Assembly (NCBI RefSeq): GCF_022414575.1
Contig: NZ_JADWYQ010000002.1
Coordinates: 62,001-126,000, forward strand
Length of the DNA: 64,000 nucleotides
Reading direction: 5' to 3'
From: Streptomyces sp. MUM 178J
GTDB taxonomy: Bacteria; Actinomycetota; Actinomycetes; Streptomycetales; Streptomycetaceae
Shown here: positions 27,485 through 36,040 of the stretch, piece by piece
Layout of the letters: the number at the start of each line of letters is the position of its first letter
Position numbering within the stretch: the stretch's first letter is position 1
Program-made: the position numbers and the translations under genes
Notes under the pieces: generated by a model
What the model was told of the DNA's origin: nothing
Database searches by the model: none
The model's input: the letters and a program-made list of their open reading frames with translations, nothing else

Positions 27485-28369
27485 TCAGTCGGCGGCGGCT
27501 TCGACGGCGTCGGCGACGCGGGTGAGGAAGCGGGCGTGGGCGCGGGCGCTGACCGGGGCCTCCGGGTTCCACGGCAACACTTCGGCGTCCGCGCGCAGCC
27601 GGCGCCAGCCGTCGGCTGCGGTCGCGTCCAGCTCGCCGGAGGGCGTGGCGTTGCACCGTACGTCGGCAAGGACGATCGCGGGGCGGAGCCGGGCCGCCTC
27701 GGCCCAGGACACGGTGGCCCAGTTCGCTCCCGCGGCCCCGGGCGGCTCGACCAACTGCACGCCGCCGGCGGTCAGCGCGCGCAGATCGGGCCAGGCGGCC
27801 GGACGGGCGATGTGCACCCGGTCGGGCCCGGCGGCCGACAGCGCCGCCACGCGGGGTGGCGAGGGCACGTCCGCCGCCGCGCGCAGCCGGTGGGACGCCG
27901 CGTGCGCCCGGCGCTCGGCGGCCGGGTCCCCGGGTGCGCCCAGCGACCGGGCCAGCTCGGCGAACCGCGCCCGCAGCGCGGCGAGATCACGGGCCCGTGA
28001 GACGTCCAGCACGATGAGCGGCACCTGCTCCTCGAGGTGCTTGGCGGTCTCCGGGTCGAGGCCGTAGACCTGTCCGGAGCCATAGCTGACCGCGACGACG
28101 AGGTCCGGCGCGGAGCCGAGGAGGGAGTCCAGGTCCACCCTGCCCCCCGCGCCCAGGTACTCGACGCAGTCGAGGGGCAGTTCGCCCGCCTTCGCCGGGT
28201 CGGGCTCTGGTCCGTCGTGGTATGAGCCGAACACTCCGCAGACGCGTATGCCGTGGTCCCACAGGGTCGCACCGGCCTGGATGTACGCGATCACCTTGGC
28301 GGGCCGGGCGGCTGCGGCCGCCAACTGCCCCCGGTCGTCGGAAAACCGCCATGCCGTCTGCTGCACCAC
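27485..28369 (-). CDS. Signal-less periplasmic-binding-protein-like protein
   Basis: 294-residue protein with the fold of iron-siderophore/cobalamin substrate-binding proteins (PF01497-like). It shows KVIAYIQAGATLWDHGIRVCGVFGSY near the N-terminus, DLDSLLGSAPDLVVAVSYGSG in the first lobe, VPLIVLDVSRARDLAALRARF, a long connecting helix, and ARLRPAIVLADVRCN in the second lobe. No signal peptide or lipobox precedes it, and no permease or ATPase gene is near, so uptake is doubtful and an intracellular ligand-binding role is possible. The start is GTG at 28369 (a second GTG at 28366), with AAGGGG upstream; a longer upstream frame has no signal sequence either. Confidence 0.72.
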   Translation of the reverse strand: MVQQTAWRFSDDRGQLAAAAARPAKVIAYIQAGATLWDHGIRVCGVFGSYHDGPEPDPAKAGELPLDCVEYLGAGGRVDLDSLLGSAPDLVVAVSYGSGQVYGLDPETAKHLEEQVPLIVLDVSRARDLAALRARFAELARSLGAPGDPAAERRAHAASHRLRAAADVPSPPRVAALSAAGPDRVHIARPAAWPDLRALTAGGVQLVEPPGAAGANWATVSWAEAARLRPAIVLADVRCNATPSGELDATAADGWRRLRADAEVLPWNPEAPVSARAHARFLTRVADAVEAAAD

Positions 28370-28588
28370 GTCGCACGCCCCTTGCCGCCTTGTCCGGGTG
28401 CTCCCCCCGAGGAGCCGTACATCCGTACCTGCCCAGCGGTGCGCTGTGCCATCCCCGGCGTGCCTGATCGACCGTTGAACACCACGCGCGTCCCATCCGT
28501 ACCTGAGGCTGCGCGCCGTGCCAGCCGCAACAACAGACCAGCTCCCGACGACATGTTGGAACCGCTCACTGCCGAACCGGGAGGCACC

Positions 28589-29302
28589 ATGCATTCAAAC
28601 CGACGTTCCGTACGAGGTGGCATCTCCAGAAAGCTGATTGCGATGATCTCTGCCGCGGTCGCGGCGATCGCCGTGGTCCTGGTAGCCATTCAGAGCAGCA
28701 GCGGCGAGGCCACCGCCGGGTCGGCGACCGCCGACACGGCGGGTGCCCCGCGCAACGGCGGGCATTCCCTGGGGGGCGCCGCCGGCCCGGCGGGGTCCTC
28801 GGGGAAGACCGAGGCCGGCCCGCAGATCGTCACCGACGTGGACCGGACCTTCCTGGTCAAGGTGCGCCAGGCCGGCCTGTGGGAGATTCCGGCCGGGCGG
28901 CTTGCACAGACCCACGCCCAGAGCGAGGCCGTCAAGCGCGCCGGGCTCCATCTGATCGACGGGCACAGCAAGCTCGACCAGCTGGTCCGCGAGGATGCGA
29001 AGATCCTCGGCGTCGAGATCCCCAATGAGGCCACGCCCGAGCAGCAGGGCTTTGTGAAGCAGATGGAGAACGCCCGCGGCGCGGAGTTCGACCGGCTGTT
29101 CGCCAATCTGCTGCGCGCCTCGCACGGCAAGATCTTCGCCACGATCGGCGAGGTCCGTGCCGCGACGCAGAACGACCTGATCCGCCGGCACGCGCGGCAG
29201 GCCAACCAGACGGTCCTGGACCACCTCGAGGTGCTCGAGGACACGGGTCTGGTCGACCAGGCGACCTTTGAGGAAGTCGAGGCGGCCGTCAAGCCCAAGT
29301 GA
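28589..29302 (+). CDS. Exported DUF4142 protein
   Basis: 237-residue protein with a short positively charged N-terminus, a hydrophobic segment (about 16-34: AMISAAVAAIAVVLVAIQS), a Gly/Ala/Ser-rich linker, and a DUF4142 helical domain (about 84-235) beginning DRTFLVKVRQAGLWEIPAGR. DUF4142 is a ferritin-like four-helix fold of unknown function, often secreted in Streptomyces. The hydrophobic segment could be a signal anchor or a cleaved signal. ATG at 28589 follows GGGAGG; an upstream in-frame ATG at 28553 has no site. A hairpin follows directly. Confidence 0.82.
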   Translation: MHSNRRSVRGGISRKLIAMISAAVAAIAVVLVAIQSSSGEATAGSATADTAGAPRNGGHSLGGAAGPAGSSGKTEAGPQIVTDVDRTFLVKVRQAGLWEIPAGRLAQTHAQSEAVKRAGLHLIDGHSKLDQLVREDAKILGVEIPNEATPEQQGFVKQMENARGAEFDRLFANLLRASHGKIFATIGEVRAATQNDLIRRHARQANQTVLDHLEVLEDTGLVDQATFEEVEAAVKPK

Positions 29303-29303
29303 C

Positions 29304-29322
29304 CGGCGGACAAGCTCCGCCG
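29304..29322. terminator. Hairpin after the DUF4142 gene
   Basis: CGGCGGA and TCCGCCG form a 7-bp stem around CAAGC immediately after the stop codon at 29302. Confidence 0.7.
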
Positions 29323-29340
29323 TATGCCTTCAGCTCGCTT

Positions 29341-29353
29341 TTGCACTGTGCAA
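29341..29353. promoter_or_regulatory. Orphan TTGCA-CTG-TGCAA palindrome
   Basis: TTGCACTGTGCAA is a perfect palindrome with 3-bp spacer, resembling MarR/OhrR-type operators (TTGC...GCAA). It lies between the 3' ends of converging DUF4142 and marR genes, where no gene start is recognised. Confidence 0.5.
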
Positions 29354-29542
29354 TGATGCGGTCAGCGGAAGGCCCGGCGGGCACGTCGGCCCCTGTCCGG
29401 GAGCGGCACTGGCACGGTGACGCAGCTCAGCAGCGGGGGCCGGCGGCCCGTCCGGGCCCTCCGCTGCGCCCTTGTCGGCCGGGCCGTGGCGCGGCATACA
29501 GCGGCCGGGGACGCAGGGCCCCGGTGACGCAGGCGCCAAGTT

Positions 29543-30073
29543 TCAGGGCGAGTGGCGCAGAGGCGCATCCGCCCAGCCCAGGGGGTGCAGCCCGACAGCC
29601 TCGTCGGGCGCCGAGGGCTCCCCGCCGGCCTCGGTGAAAGCCTTCAGCGCCGCGACCATCGCGGACCGCTGCTCCGGCGCGAGCCGCTCCACGATGGCCG
29701 CGATCTCCCGACGCCTGCGGGCGGTCACGTCCTCGACGATGCGCCGCCCCTCGGGCGTCAGCCGCAGCACGGTCTCCCGGCGGTTGTCCTGGTTGATCTG
29801 CCGGTCGGCGAGACCGGCCGCGATGAGCCGGTCCATCATCCGCATCGCCGTCGACGGGTTGACGCCGAGCCGCTCGGCGAGCACCACCAGCTTGGCGGAG
29901 CCCTCCATGGAGAGCACCACCAGCAGGCGGAACTGCGGCAGCGTCACCCGGTCCTCCACCGCGGCGAGCGAGCGGGCGGAGACGGCGACCAGCAGGCGGG
30001 AGGCGGTCAGCACCGCCCGGGTCACGGCGTCCACGTCATCCGCACCGGCGGCGCCCTGCGCGTGTTCGGTCAT
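29543..30073 (-). CDS. MarR family transcriptional regulator
   Basis: 176-residue dimeric winged-helix regulator. The helix-turn-helix and wing are visible in LPQFRLLVVLSMEGSAKLVV, LGVNPSTAMRMMDRLIAAGL and INQDNRRETVLRLTPEGRRI, the canonical MarR DRR-type wing (residues about 90-105). It is monocistronic and divergent from the FHA-ABC gene across 259 bp of partly AT-rich DNA. MarR proteins usually repress efflux or stress genes and sense phenolic or oxidant ligands. The target could be its own promoter or the ABC gene; a MarR-like palindrome also lies past its 3' end. Confidence 0.88.
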   Translation of the reverse strand: MTEHAQGAAGADDVDAVTRAVLTASRLLVAVSARSLAAVEDRVTLPQFRLLVVLSMEGSAKLVVLAERLGVNPSTAMRMMDRLIAAGLADRQINQDNRRETVLRLTPEGRRIVEDVTARRRREIAAIVERLAPEQRSAMVAALKAFTEAGGEPSAPDEAVGLHPLGWADAPLRHSP

Positions 30074-30319
30074 TCCCTCTTTCTACCGCTTCCACCGCGC
30101 ACGGGTGACGGAGCGCGCGCCCCTGTCCAGCTGCCGGGCGGCGCGGACAGGAGCTGTGCGGACGCGCCCGGCCGGCAGTCGCCTCGGTGGCTCCGACGGC
30201 GGCGCCCGACCGCTTCTCGCTGATCGCGGCCGCCACGAGTAGCGCCCCCGGGCGTCCGCGGCGGTCCGCCCCTTCGGCCCAGCTGACGCAGCAACCAGGC
30301 GCATATATGGATCAATAGC

Positions 30320-30325
30320 TAGAAT
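30320..30325 (+). promoter_or_regulatory. -10 box for the FHA-ABC gene, probably leaderless
   Basis: TAGAAT eight bases before the ATG at 30333 is a good Streptomyces -10 hexamer, and no ribosome site exists. The surrounding CATATATG/TAGCTA-rich stretch (30302-30325) is unusually AT-rich and may bind a regulator such as the divergent MarR. Confidence 0.5.
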
Positions 30326-30332
30326 TTCGGTC

Positions 30333-32687
30333 ATGGGAGAGCGGTCTGTCGCGCCCGGCGCACCCGAGCTCGTCCTGGAAACGGACACGGGCGTCACGGT
30401 CATGACCCCCGGCCGGGATTACCACGTAGGACGCGACCCACTGAGCGACATCGTGCTCGACGACGCCCGGGTCTCATGGCACCACGCGGTGCTCCGGCCC
30501 GTGGACGACCACTGGACGCTCCAGGACGAGGACAGCACCAACGGCACGTACACCGAGGGCCGGCGCGTCCGCGAGTGGGGTGTCGGCCCCGGCAGCGTCA
30601 TCCGGTTCGGGAACCCCCAGGACGGACCGCGCGCCGTCCTCACGGCCCGCCAGCCGCCTCCGCCGCCCGCGCCCGAGCGGCCCTCCGCCGTGTCCGCGCC
30701 TTCCGCGACCGGCACCTTCCGGCAGCCCACGACGGTACGGCCGCTGCCGGTCCGCACCGTGCGCATCGGCCGCGCCGCGGACAACGACCTCGTCATCGAC
30801 GATCTGGTCGTCTCCCGACGCCATGCCGAGTTGCGTGCCCACCCGGACGGCAGTTACGAGATCGTCGACCTCGGCAGCCACAACGGCACCTATCTCAACG
30901 GGCAGCCCGTGGAGCGCGCCCCGGTCTCCCCCGGCGACATCGTGGGCGTCGGCCACAGCGCGTTCAGCCTCGTCGGCGATCAGCTACAGGAGTACGTGGA
31001 CACCGGCGAGATCTCCCTGGAGGTGCAGGAGCTCGCCGTCGCGGTCGACCGCGGCCGCAAGGTGCTCCTCGACCATGTGTCCTTCCCGGTGGCCGAGCGG
31101 TGTCTGCTCGCCGTGGTCGGCCCGAGCGGCTCGGGCAAGTCCACCCTGCTCAACGCGCTGACCGGGCTGCGGCCCGCGGACCACGGCACCGTCCTGTACG
31201 ACGGCCGCGACCTCTACCGCGACTACGCCGAGCTGCGCCAGCGCATCGGGCTTGTGCCGCAGGACGACATCCTGCACGCACAGCTGACCGTGCGCCGCGC
31301 CCTGGATTACGCGGCCGAGCTGCGATTCCCCCAGGACACCGCGCGGGCCGAGCGCCGCGACCGGGTTGCCGAGGTGATGCGCGAGCTGGGCCTGGAACAA
31401 CGCGCGGACCTGCCGATCCACCGGCTGTCCGGCGGGCAGCGCAAGCGGGTGAGCGTGGCGCTCGAGCTGCTGACCAAGCCGTCGCTGCTCTTCCTCGACG
31501 AGCCCACATCCGGGCTCGACCCCGGCATGGACCGGTCCGTGATGCATATGCTCCGCACCCTGGCTGACGACGGGCGCACCGTCATCGTCGTCACCCACAG
31601 CGTGCTGAGCCTCGATGTGTGCGACCGGCTGCTGGTCCTCGCCCCCGGGGGCCGGATCGCCTACTACGGACCCCCGGACGACACCCTGCCGTTCTTCGGG
31701 TTCGGCCAGTGGCCCGAGGCGTTCGAGGCGTTCGAGGCGGACCAGGCGCGCGACTGGGCGGGGGAGTACCGGACCTCCCCGTTCCATCTGCGGTACGTCG
31801 CGAACTCCACGGCCCAGCCGCAGCTGCCCGAGGCGGCGGCCCCGCCCGCGGCCCCTGCGCCGCCGCCCCGGCCCCGTACCCGGCGCGCTCAGCTCGGCAC
31901 GCTGGTACGCCGGTACGCGGCCGCCCTGAGCGCCGACCGCACCTTCCTGGCCATCATGATCGCGCTGCCGTTTGTGATGGGCGCGATGGCGCGGGCGCTG
32001 GCCGGCAGCGAGCTGACTCAGGAGACCGCGATGAACGCCCTGCTCATCCTGTGTGTGGGCGGGGTGCTGACGGGCGCGGCCAACGCCGTGCGGGAGCTGG
32101 TCAAGGAGCGGGCGATCTACCGGCGGGAGCGGGCCGTGGGGCTGTCCAGATCCGCGTACCTGTTGTCCAAGGTCGTGGTGCTCGGCACGGTGACCGTGCT
32201 GCAGGCGGTCGTGCTGACCCTGGTGGCACTGGCCGGCGTGGACCTCAACGCGCCGGGCGGCGAGGGTGTGCTGATGCCGCCGCTGCTGGAGATCACGCTG
32301 GCGGTGGCGCTGCTGTCGTTCACCGCGATGACGCTCGGGCTGCTGATCTCCGCGCTGGTGCGCAAGGAGGAGGTCACCATGCCGCTGCTGGTGCTCCTCG
32401 CGATCGTCCAGGTGGTGTTCTGCGGGGCTCTGCTGAGCGTGGACGGGGTGCCGGTGCTTCAGCAGCTGTCCTGGCTGGTTCCGGCACGGTGGGCGCTGGC
32501 GGCGATGGCCGGCACCGTAGACCTGGCCCGCATCGTCCCCGGCGAACGCACAGCGGATCCGCTGTTCGAGCACTCGGCAGGCGCCTGGCTGCTCGACATG
32601 GGGGTGCTGGCCGGACTCTCCGTGGCGTTCTGCTTCGTCGTGTCGAGGCTGCTGCGGCGGCAGGAACCGGCGATCATGCGGAAATAG
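30333..32687 (+). CDS. FHA-FHA-ABC transporter fusion (Rv1747-like exporter)
   Basis: Membrane ABC half-exporter whose activity is probably set by phosphorylation. Domains in 784 residues: FHA1 (about 25-100, HVGRDPLSDIVLDDARVSWHH), a Pro/Thr linker (105-140), FHA2 (about 140-215, IGRAADNDLVIDDLVVSRRH), an ABC ATPase (about 228-460) with Walker A GPSGSGKST at 263-271, signature LSGGQRKRVS and FLDEPTSGLD, then an ABC2-type membrane domain with about six helices (550-784). The layout is that of M. tuberculosis Rv1747, where kinase PknF phosphorylates linker threonines that bind the FHA domains. Here a kinase gene lies two genes downstream. The exported substrate is unknown. Confidence 0.93.
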   Translation: MGERSVAPGAPELVLETDTGVTVMTPGRDYHVGRDPLSDIVLDDARVSWHHAVLRPVDDHWTLQDEDSTNGTYTEGRRVREWGVGPGSVIRFGNPQDGPRAVLTARQPPPPPAPERPSAVSAPSATGTFRQPTTVRPLPVRTVRIGRAADNDLVIDDLVVSRRHAELRAHPDGSYEIVDLGSHNGTYLNGQPVERAPVSPGDIVGVGHSAFSLVGDQLQEYVDTGEISLEVQELAVAVDRGRKVLLDHVSFPVAERCLLAVVGPSGSGKSTLLNALTGLRPADHGTVLYDGRDLYRDYAELRQRIGLVPQDDILHAQLTVRRALDYAAELRFPQDTARAERRDRVAEVMRELGLEQRADLPIHRLSGGQRKRVSVALELLTKPSLLFLDEPTSGLDPGMDRSVMHMLRTLADDGRTVIVVTHSVLSLDVCDRLLVLAPGGRIAYYGPPDDTLPFFGFGQWPEAFEAFEADQARDWAGEYRTSPFHLRYVANSTAQPQLPEAAAPPAAPAPPPRPRTRRAQLGTLVRRYAAALSADRTFLAIMIALPFVMGAMARALAGSELTQETAMNALLILCVGGVLTGAANAVRELVKERAIYRRERAVGLSRSAYLLSKVVVLGTVTVLQAVVLTLVALAGVDLNAPGGEGVLMPPLLEITLAVALLSFTAMTLGLLISALVRKEEVTMPLLVLLAIVQVVFCGALLSVDGVPVLQQLSWLVPARWALAAMAGTVDLARIVPGERTADPLFEHSAGAWLLDMGVLAGLSVAFCFVVSRLLRRQEPAIMRK

Positions 32688-32734
32688 CGGGAGCGGGAGA
32701 AGCGGCGCAACAGGGACCGGCGGACGGAGGGAGC

Positions 32735-33499
32735 ATGGCGATGACGGTGCAGGACTTCCGCCCGACGCATGTGATCCCGCAGGGCGGGCTGCCGTCCTTC
32801 GAGATGCCGGACGTCTCCCGCACGTCCGCCCCGCTCGACCCACTTCTGCCGGTGCAGCTCCTCGACCGGCGCGGCGACTGGGGGCAGGTCCTCTGCGCCA
32901 ACGGTTGGTCGACGTGGGTCGACGCCAGGCTGCTGGTGTCCGTGCCGCGGGACCCTCCGCCGCCGGGCCTGCCGCTCGCCCGCACGGCGGATCCCCGGCC
33001 CCTCCTGGCGCGCGTCGAGGAGACGCTGCGGCAGTACCGCGGCGCGGTGCTGGACCTGGCGGAGGGGCGCACGGACGGGGAAGGGTTCCGGGGCCGTACA
33101 CGGGGGCTGCGGGTGGGGGCGGTCGTGGACGGCGAGTCGGTCTGGCTGTACGACGCCGAGCATGAGCGCTGGGTCTACGGCGACGGGGCGTCCCTCACCG
33201 CCTTCGCCGCCTCCGAGCCGCCAGCCGCCGCGGAACCGGAGGCCCCGGGCGCCGGAGCTCGCGGTCCCGGACCCGAAGCACCCGGTCCCGGGCCAGAAGC
33301 AGCCGGTCCAAGCCCAGAAGCAGCCGGTCCAGGCCCGGAAACCCGGCCTTCCGGACCTGACGCCCGGGCTCCCGAGGCTCCCGCCCCCGCAGCTCCCGGG
33401 CCCGAGGGAAGCGGCACGCCGGCCCGCTCCCCCGAGGGGCACGAGCCCACCCGGGTGGTGTCCCGTGACGGTCGGCCCGACGGCGGCGGATCGGAGTGA
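32735..33499 (+). CDS. Hypothetical protein with SH3-like domain and Pro/Gly-rich tail
   Basis: 254-residue cytosolic protein between the FHA-ABC exporter and the kinase. Residues about 30-70 (LLDRRGDWGQVLCANGWSTW and VDARLLV) look like a bacterial SH3 fold. The next region (about 85-165) includes VWLYDAEHERWVYGDGASLT. The last 90 residues are Pro/Gly/Glu-rich with GPGPEA-type repeats and a final THR-rich EPTRVVSRDG, a possible kinase substrate and FHA ligand. ATG at 32735 follows GGAGG; the stop overlaps a possible GTG of the kinase gene. The conserved neighbourhood suggests an adaptor between kinase and exporter; this is inference. Confidence 0.65.
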   Translation: MAMTVQDFRPTHVIPQGGLPSFEMPDVSRTSAPLDPLLPVQLLDRRGDWGQVLCANGWSTWVDARLLVSVPRDPPPPGLPLARTADPRPLLARVEETLRQYRGAVLDLAEGRTDGEGFRGRTRGLRVGAVVDGESVWLYDAEHERWVYGDGASLTAFAASEPPAAAEPEAPGAGARGPGPEAPGPGPEAAGPSPEAAGPGPETRPSGPDARAPEAPAPAAPGPEGSGTPARSPEGHEPTRVVSRDGRPDGGGSE

Positions 33500-33504
33500 A
33501 CGGC

Positions 33505-34515
33505 ATGGCGCACGCCGCGGCCGGGCGGCCCTCGGACCTGGTGGGCCGCCGGATCGCCGGCTACCTCGTGGAACGCGAGATCGGCCGCGGAGGCATGGCC
33601 GTGGTCTACCGGGCCCGCGACCTGCGCCTCGACCGCGTCGTCGCGCTCAAACTGCTGGCGCCCGAACTGGCCCGCAACGACACCTTTCGCAAGCGGTTCA
33701 CGCATGAGTCACGGGTGGCCGCCGCGATCGACCATCCGCACATCGTCCCGGTCTTCGAGGCCGGGGAGACGGAGGGCATCCTCTACATCGCGATGCGGTA
33801 CGTGCCCGGTCAGGATCTGCGCGCCCTGCTGGACCGCCAGGGGCCGCTGCCCGCCGCCACAGCGATCAGGATCGCCGTGCAGGTGGCCTCGGCGCTGGAC
33901 GCCGCGCACGCGCACGACCTGGTGCACCGGGATGTGAAGCCGGGCAACATCCTGATCGCCGCCGGCACGGACCGCGACCATCCGGAGCATGTCTATCTGA
34001 CCGACTTCGGGCTGACGAAGAAGTCCCTGTCGCTCACCGGCTTCACCACCGTGGGCCAGTTCGTGGGGACGCTGGACTATGTGGCGCCCGAGCAGATCTC
34101 CGGACGGCCGGTGGACGGCCGCTGCGACGTCTACAGCCTGGGCTGTGTGGTGTACGAGACCCTGGCCGGGGTGCCGCCGTTCCAGCGGGACGACGATCTG
34201 GCGCTGCTGTGGGCCCATCAGTACGACCCGCCGCCGCCGTTGACCGGACACCGGTCCGATCTGCCCCGGGAGGTCGACGCGGTGCTGGAGCGCGCGCTCG
34301 CCAAGACGCCCGACGAGCGGTACGCGTCGTGCCTGGAGTTCGCGGGTGAGCTGCGCGCCGCGGTGGTCCGCGCCGCACCGGCCGGCGGTCAGGAGGGGCA
34401 CCCGCCGACCCGGGTGGACGTCCATGCCGCCGGTGGGCCGGAGGGGGCGGCGGTGAGTCCGCCGCCGGGGCCGCCGCGGTGGGCGCGGCCGGTGTTCGGC
34501 CCGGACGCGGCCTGA
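33505..34515 (+). CDS. Serine/threonine protein kinase, soluble
   Basis: Hanks-type kinase of 336 residues: glycine loop IGRGGMAVVYRA, K49 in VALKLL, catalytic HRDVKPGNI, DFG in TDFGLTKK, and an activation loop with LTGFTTVGQFVGTLDYVAPEQ. After the kinase domain there is a short Pro/Gly tail, with no transmembrane helix or PASTA repeats. ATG at 33505 with GGAG eight bases upstream is preferred to the GTG at 33496 that overlaps the preceding stop. Its position after the FHA-ABC gene makes the exporter, or the protein at 32735, its likely substrate. Confidence 0.92.
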   Translation: MAHAAAGRPSDLVGRRIAGYLVEREIGRGGMAVVYRARDLRLDRVVALKLLAPELARNDTFRKRFTHESRVAAAIDHPHIVPVFEAGETEGILYIAMRYVPGQDLRALLDRQGPLPAATAIRIAVQVASALDAAHAHDLVHRDVKPGNILIAAGTDRDHPEHVYLTDFGLTKKSLSLTGFTTVGQFVGTLDYVAPEQISGRPVDGRCDVYSLGCVVYETLAGVPPFQRDDDLALLWAHQYDPPPPLTGHRSDLPREVDAVLERALAKTPDERYASCLEFAGELRAAVVRAAPAGGQEGHPPTRVDVHAAGGPEGAAVSPPPGPPRWARPVFGPDAA

Positions 34516-34550
34516 CCCTCGCCCTCGGAGGCTCCGCCCCGGAGGGCCGC

Positions 34551-34570
34551 GCCTCGATCACGGGCGAGGC
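34551..34570. terminator. Hairpin between convergent kinase and streptophobe genes
   Basis: GCCTCG and CGAGGC pair around an 8-nt loop in the 66-bp spacer. A second GGAG/CTCC-rich hairpin precedes it. Confidence 0.5.
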
Positions 34571-34581
34571 TCGATCGGTCC

Positions 34582-35862
34582 TCAGCGGCGCGCGGGCGCC
34601 TCGCCCCGGCGGTGGACCGGCCGGGCGAGCAGGCCGCCGAGGAAGCCGGCGACCAACCCCCACGCCGCCGCGAGCCCGAGCGCGGTCCACAGCCGGGGGC
34701 GCAGGATCACCTCGCCGCCGAGCGCGCCTCCGAGGTCCCCGATGCCCAGCAGCGACAGGCCGTAGTGCGCTGAGACGCGGGCGATCAGACAGATCGTCAG
34801 CACGGTGAGGACCAGGGCGACGGCCAGATGCACGGCGTGCTGCCACAGCCGCATCCGCGCGGGTGAACGGACGGCCATCACCACGGCCGCGGCGAGCAGC
34901 AGCACCGCGGCGGCGGGGATCAGCCACCAGACGCGGCCGTCGTATTCGGCGAGCGTGCCGACGTTGAGCTCGGACAGCTCGGGGGTCTCGGTGCGCAGCA
35001 CCTGGTCCAGCACCTCCGGCATGGGCAGTCCGAACGGACCCTCCACCCGGCCCTCCCAGGTCGCGCCGAGTCCCAGCGTGAAGCTCAGCCACATCAGGTT
35101 CGGCAGCCCCAGCAGGATCACGGCGAATGTCTCGGCCGTGTGGCCGCGGGTCGCGGCCACGACGAAGCCGGTGATCAGCCCGGCGGCCACACAGGCGAGG
35201 AGCAGCACGACCATGGCGAAGGCGGCCGGGCGCACGGTCTCTTGAAAGCGCACCAGGCGGGCCGGGAGCGGGGCTCTGCGGGAGACGAGCAGGGCGAGGG
35301 CCAGCACGCCCGCCAGCCAGAGCAGCCCGTAGACGAGAGTGAGGGCGTACGACGCGCGGAATCCGACCGTGGGGGTCGCGTCGAAGAGGTCCGTGATCCC
35401 GGTCGGATCGTCTACGGGGATCACAAAGGTGTACCGGGCGGCGGCGCACAGCCCGATGAGGGCGAGGACCCACAGTGCGGCGAGCCGTGCCGCCCATGCG
35501 GCGAGTTCGGCGGCGCCCGCGACCGCCCGGTGCCGCAGTGGCCGGAGAAAGCCGGCCGCGACGACCAGGGCGCCGACCAGGGTGACGGAGAGCGGCAGCG
35601 CGGTGAGGTCCGCCCGGGTCTCGGCGATGGCTCCGGCCTCCCCGGCGAATGCGACGTCGCCGCCGACGGCCATCACGAGGACGGCGGCGACGACCCGCCA
35701 GAAGGCGTTGCCCGGAAGGTCCGTCGCGCCCGCCGCCCACAGCCCGAGGCCCGCGGTGACGCCCATCGCGACCAGCCCTGCGAGCACTGCGGCGAGCGCC
35801 TGCGGCCAGCCGTGGACGGCACGGCCGGCGCCGCTGCGGTCCCGGGTCTGCTGCGCGCTCAC
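34582..35862 (-). CDS. Streptophobe family membrane protein
   Basis: 426-residue polytopic membrane protein with about ten hydrophobic helices and short loops. It belongs to the streptophobe family, which is restricted to Streptomyces relatives and has no known function; recognition rests on the overall pattern and the conserved PGNAFWRVVAAVLVMAVGGD and GLGATWEGRVEGPFGLPMP segments. GTG at 35862 is preceded by TAGCGT at leaderless spacing and lacks a ribosome site. It is divergent from the DUF6777 gene, with an inverted repeat in the shared spacer. It may be a sensor or signalling partner of the adjacent kinase region, but nothing shows that directly. Confidence 0.75.
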   Translation of the reverse strand: MSAQQTRDRSGAGRAVHGWPQALAAVLAGLVAMGVTAGLGLWAAGATDLPGNAFWRVVAAVLVMAVGGDVAFAGEAGAIAETRADLTALPLSVTLVGALVVAAGFLRPLRHRAVAGAAELAAWAARLAALWVLALIGLCAAARYTFVIPVDDPTGITDLFDATPTVGFRASYALTLVYGLLWLAGVLALALLVSRRAPLPARLVRFQETVRPAAFAMVVLLLACVAAGLITGFVVAATRGHTAETFAVILLGLPNLMWLSFTLGLGATWEGRVEGPFGLPMPEVLDQVLRTETPELSELNVGTLAEYDGRVWWLIPAAAVLLLAAAVVMAVRSPARMRLWQHAVHLAVALVLTVLTICLIARVSAHYGLSLLGIGDLGGALGGEVILRPRLWTALGLAAAWGLVAGFLGGLLARPVHRRGEAPARR

Positions 35863-35963
35863 GCTGCCACGCTATGCAGCGGCGGACAGATGCGCCTGTC
35901 GGGCTGGGCCGACCGCGTCAGCTTGCGGGGTCCATGACGGACAGGCACACAATAGGCAGACAC

Positions 35964-35989
35964 ATAAGAAGTCTGATGTTTCCTCTTAT
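35964..35989. promoter_or_regulatory. AT-rich inverted repeat between divergent membrane-protein genes
   Basis: ATAAGA and TCTTAT arms, 14 bp apart, lie in an unusually AT-rich 50-bp stretch between the streptophobe (minus) and DUF6777 (plus) genes. A shared operator or promoter region is likely. Confidence 0.45.
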
Positions 35990-36040
35990 TCGCTGTTTCA
36001 TCCAGCCTGTTCGGCACTGCCACGTCGGGAGAAGAGGCCC

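Noticed and set aside
29299..29637. Short plus-strand ORF between DUF4142 and marR
   Set aside because: It has no ribosome site, its composition is Arg/Pro/Ala-rich as for antisense frames, and it runs over the end of marR.
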